Translations under genes and position numbers: made by a program
The notes under the pieces: model-generated
What the model saw: only the letters and a program-made list of their open reading frames with translations
Told to the model about the DNA's origin: nothing
Databases searched by the model: none
DNA from: JAVVEH01 sp032251435
GTDB lineage: Bacteria; Verrucomicrobiota; Lentisphaeria; Oligosphaerales; MVZH01
NCBI GenBank assembly: GCA_032251435.1
Contig: JAVVEH010000058.1
Location: 1 to 23,703, forward strand
DNA length: 23,703 nucleotides
Reading direction: 5' to 3'
Part shown: one piece after another, positions 22,098-23,703 of the stretch
Layout of the letters: each line of letters starts with the position of its first letter
Position numbering within the stretch: position 1 is the stretch's first letter

Positions 22098-22244
22098 TTA
22101 TTTCCCCCGTTCCTCCTCATCCTTTTCCCTGGGGTGTGTCCTGTGATGAGTTTCATTTTTCAAATCAGCAACCAAGCTGGCCGACCATTTGTCCATGACG
22201 CCCCGCCAGTAAGTGTGTTTCTCTTCTTTCTGATCCTGTGTCAT
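22098..22244 (-). CDS. 48-aa charged ORF, full-length member of the ADLK family
   Basis: The frame runs from ATG22244 to TAA 22100-22098 and has AGGA 7 nt upstream. It reads MTQDQKEEKHTYWRGVMDKW, then SASLVADLKNETHHRTHPRE, then KDEEERGK. The C-terminal half recurs, without this N terminus, in both 167-bp arms (20989-21155 and 22516-22682) and more weakly before the caspase gene. A fixed C terminus with variable N termini is unusual. The family is unknown. It lies 66 nt upstream of the broken toxin on the same strand. Confidence 0.5.
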   Translation of the reverse strand: MTQDQKEEKHTYWRGVMDKWSASLVADLKNETHHRTHPREKDEEERGK

Positions 22245-22268
22245 CGTGCCGTCCTTTTTTTAATGTGC

Positions 22269-22294
22269 AAAAAAAATCCCGGACAATCCGGGAT
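22269..22294 (-). terminator. Rho-independent terminator
   Basis: ATCCCGGA (22276-22283) and TCCGGGAT (22287-22294) form a perfect 8-bp stem with a 3-nt loop. On the minus strand a run of eight T follows. It lies just upstream of the 48-aa ORF, and the 54-bp repeat sits upstream of it, so it would end transcripts coming from the repeat side. Confidence 0.75.
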
Positions 22295-22309
22295 AAAACC
22301 GAAAGGACG

Positions 22310-22363
22310 GCAATATTATTCAAGACGAATTCAATTAAAAGATGGGGCAGGTGTGACGCTTAC
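22310..22363. repeat. 54-bp direct repeat, copy 2
   Basis: Identical to 1-54. Here the sequence beyond GACGCTTAC is unrelated (TCGTGCTCAG), so the right boundary of the repeat is exact. It is 16 bp past the terminator at 22269-22294. Confidence 0.9.
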
Positions 22364-22478
22364 TCGTGCTCAGAGGTTTGATCAGGACCTAAATAACCAA
22401 GTTTCATAAGCGTAGGTCACTGCAAAAACCATAATCCGCTCACATTGCGGAACCCCCTGACCGCCTGTAAGTTAAGTC

Positions 22479-22594
22479 ATGGTTTGCCCCATTTCCCAAC
22501 CCCATCCTGTACGCAGCACCTTTTCCAAAACATCGGACATGAGTCCCTCGACACCCTCAAGTATTACGTCAAGCTTCATACCTGTCGGTGGTAG
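22479..22594 (+). pseudogene. Tyrosine recombinase C-terminal remnant, right copy
   Basis: From 22514 one frame reads QHLFQNIGHESLDTLKYYVK then LHTCRW and stops at 22594. This is nearly the same as the left copy and retains G-H-x-x-L-x-T-x-x-x-Y. The 35 bases before it (WFAPFPNPILYA in one frame) match the start of the RHS-like fragments, so here a longer intervening piece present in the left copy has been deleted. Only the 3' end of the gene exists. Confidence 0.65.
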
Positions 22595-22682
22595 CCACGG
22601 CGGGTGAAGACCGATCGCCGACCTGAAAGAAACTCATCACAGGACCCACCCCCGTGAGAGGGATGAAGAGGAGCGGGAGAAA
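22516..22682. repeat. 167-bp imperfect inverted repeat, right arm
   Basis: Inverse of 20989-21155. Plus-strand content is the recombinase 3' end, then a frame ending ADLKETHHRTHPRERDEEE, then REKDVGK. The toxin promoter of the next module begins 17 bp after the arm ends. Confidence 0.9.
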
Positions 22683-22698
22683 GATGTTGGAAAATAAT

Positions 22699-22726
22699 TT
22701 GATTAATATTCATTATAAGCTATACT
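22699..22726 (+). promoter_or_regulatory. Promoter of the RelE-type toxin-antitoxin pair
   Basis: TTGATT (22699-22704), a 16-nt spacer and TATACT (22721-22726). The expected transcription start (~22733) lies about 2 nt before ATG22735, and no ribosome binding site exists, again suggesting leaderless translation. Confidence 0.5.
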
Positions 22727-22734
22727 TTGAAACT

Positions 22735-23091
22735 ATGTGGAACGTTGAATTTACAGAAGAATTTGCGGAATGGTGGCACAGTCTCTCGGAAACCGAACAG
22801 GTTTCAGTTGATGCCAGTGTGCGCCTTCTTGAGAATTTGGGACCAAATCTTTCCCGCCCGTATGTTGACACGATAAAAGGATCCAAACACTCCAATATGA
22901 AAGAATTAAGAAGCCAAAGCGGTGGCAACCCCCTCCGAACATTGTTTGTCTTTGACCCCCGTCGAAGCGCTATTCTTCTGGTTGGAGGGGATAAAACGGG
23001 GGATAACCGGTTCTATGAACGCATGGTTCCGGCGGCGGACAGGATTTATACCAATTACCTTAATGAACTCCGACAGGAGGGCTTAATCTGA
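22735..23091 (+). CDS. RelE/Gp49-type toxin, 118 aa
   Basis: Type II toxin of the phage-derived Gp49/HigB-like family (PF05973), a ribosome-dependent mRNA interferase in characterised relatives. Recognised by RPYVDTIKGSKHSNMKELR (41-59), the PLRTLFVFDPRRSAILLVGG strand pair (66-85) and GDKTGDNRFYERMVPAADRI (85-104), ending with a NELRQEGL tail. I start at ATG22735 rather than further upstream: typical members begin with a short MWxV strand. The stop overlaps the antitoxin start by one base, toxin first as in higBA modules. No damage is visible. Confidence 0.92.
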   Translation: MWNVEFTEEFAEWWHSLSETEQVSVDASVRLLENLGPNLSRPYVDTIKGSKHSNMKELRSQSGGNPLRTLFVFDPRRSAILLVGGDKTGDNRFYERMVPAADRIYTNYLNELRQEGLI

Positions 23092-23420
23092 TGACACATC
23101 ACAGTTTTGACAAATTACGCTCAAAGATGACACCTGACCAGCTTATTCAAGCTGAAGTGCAGGCCAAGGATATGATGGCGGAAATGCTTCTGGGAGAGAT
23201 CCGTAAAGAAGTTGGCCTGACTCAGAAGGACCTGGCTGAAGCCATGGGAATCAAGCAACCTTCACTTTCCAAATTAGAAACCCAGGAGGATATGCAGGTC
23301 AGCACACTTCAGCGTTTGGTCACGGCCTTGGGAGGACAGCTTGAGATAGTCGCCCACATGCCCCATGGTGACGTTCGTATAAGCCAGTTCTCTGAACCAG
23401 AACTAACAAAAGTCGGCTGA
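23091..23420 (+). CDS. XRE-family antitoxin (HigA-like), 109 aa
   Basis: Helix-turn-helix protein partnering the upstream toxin. An N-terminal ~36-residue region (FDKLRSKMTPDQLIQAEVQA) precedes the HTH (~36-85, EIRKEVGLTQKDLAEAMGI then KQPSLSKLETQEDMQVSTLQ). The C-terminal tail GGQLEIVAHMPHGDVRI is typical of HigA/RelB-like partners. Start ATG23091 overlaps the toxin stop; an AGGAGG at 23075-23080 inside the toxin gene is a strong ribosome binding site. Intact. Confidence 0.92.
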   Translation: MTHHSFDKLRSKMTPDQLIQAEVQAKDMMAEMLLGEIRKEVGLTQKDLAEAMGIKQPSLSKLETQEDMQVSTLQRLVTALGGQLEIVAHMPHGDVRISQFSEPELTKVG

Positions 23421-23520
23421 CAGAGTAAATAGCCAATTATCTGACCGGGCAATTTACTCAACTCCGCACTCGCTTCTCTTTCCATTTGCAGACCTGCCTC
23501 CCCCGCACTACCTTAACGCC

Positions 23521-23667
23521 ATGGTTTGCCCGATATCCCAACCCCCTGAACTACGCCTACGAAGGTCAAGAAAACCCAAAAACGTGTTGGGGGAAGTTTT
23601 TTTAGTCACTTTCGGCCGCCGTTCATACAATCCCGAATTAGGAAGGTGGATCCTGAAAATCGGATAA
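23521..23667 (+). pseudogene. RHS-like repeat fragment C
   Basis: One frame reads WFARYPNPLNYAYEGQENPK then TCWGKFF and hits a stop. Another continues FGRRSYNPELGRWILKIG. Y-N-P-x-x-G-R-W is the type of motif found at the end of RHS/YD-repeat cores. It spans the parts found separately at 19932-20014 and 21263-21393, so it is the longest copy. It is frameshifted and truncated. Confidence 0.5.
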
Positions 23668-23703
23668 AACGCACACTTTAAGCAAAAATAGCTCCCCGAG
23701 CAC

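Noticed and set aside
22086..22409. Open frame of 107 aa on the plus strand
   Set aside because: It runs antisense through the 48-aa ORF and the terminator and through the 54-bp repeat; no coding signature or ribosome binding site.

Overview
The window is a mostly coding stretch of moderately high G+C content from an uncultured-style, probably anaerobic or facultative bacterium. A guess at the Kiritimatiellota/Verrucomicrobiota (PVC) sphere rests only on gene style: a BatD-TPR fusion, uronate catabolism, a ThiH-type thiazole pathway and intergenic CACAGA-type and AATATCCAA-type repeats. No rRNA or phylogenetic marker here settles it.

There are three zones. (1) 1-3750 is accessory DNA: a caspase-fold peptidase translationally coupled to the end of a small charged ORF, a frameshifted unknown gene, a pRiA4b ORF-3 family gene, dispersed repeats, and a tRNA-Leu(CAA) with its terminator. 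(2) 3753-19757 is an ordered core. On the minus strand lies a three-gene uronate operon (sugar epimerase-like TIM barrel, uxaB, uxaA) preceded by a LacI-type operator. On the plus strand a compact six-gene operon runs thiS-thiG-thiH-thiF-tadA-PD-(D/E)XK nuclease from a good sigma70-type promoter at 7684-7711, followed by a BatD-TPR-SH3 membrane protein. On the minus strand follow a ClpX-like AAA+ protein without the usual zinc finger, smpB, a zinc polyol-type dehydrogenase and a membrane-anchored VWA protein. (3) 19758-23703 is a decayed mobile region. It holds three toxin-antitoxin modules: an intact PIN-toxin pair, a HigBA-type pair whose toxin carries two single-base insertions, and an intact RelE/Gp49-type toxin with an XRE antitoxin. 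Between them are two inverted copies of a tyrosine recombinase 3' end, RHS-like fragments, a cluster of nested palindromes and a repeated small-ORF sequence.

The uronate genes reduce tagaturonate to altronate and dehydrate it to 2-keto-3-deoxygluconate; the isomerase and the KDG kinase/aldolase are not in the window. The thi genes build the thiazole half of thiamin by the ThiGH tyrosine route. ClpX-like and SmpB suggest protein and ribosome quality control, though the ClpX-like protein is atypical. The most unusual part is the repeat network that ties the two ends together: a 54-bp direct repeat (1-54 and 22310-22363), a family of C-terminal charged peptides (ADLKET..HPRE.DEEE type) seen three times clearly and once weakly, and 167-bp inverted repeats that bracket the broken HigBA module. 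Together they suggest cassette-like traffic of toxin-antitoxin and caspase genes driven by a now broken tyrosine recombinase. That last step is inference.
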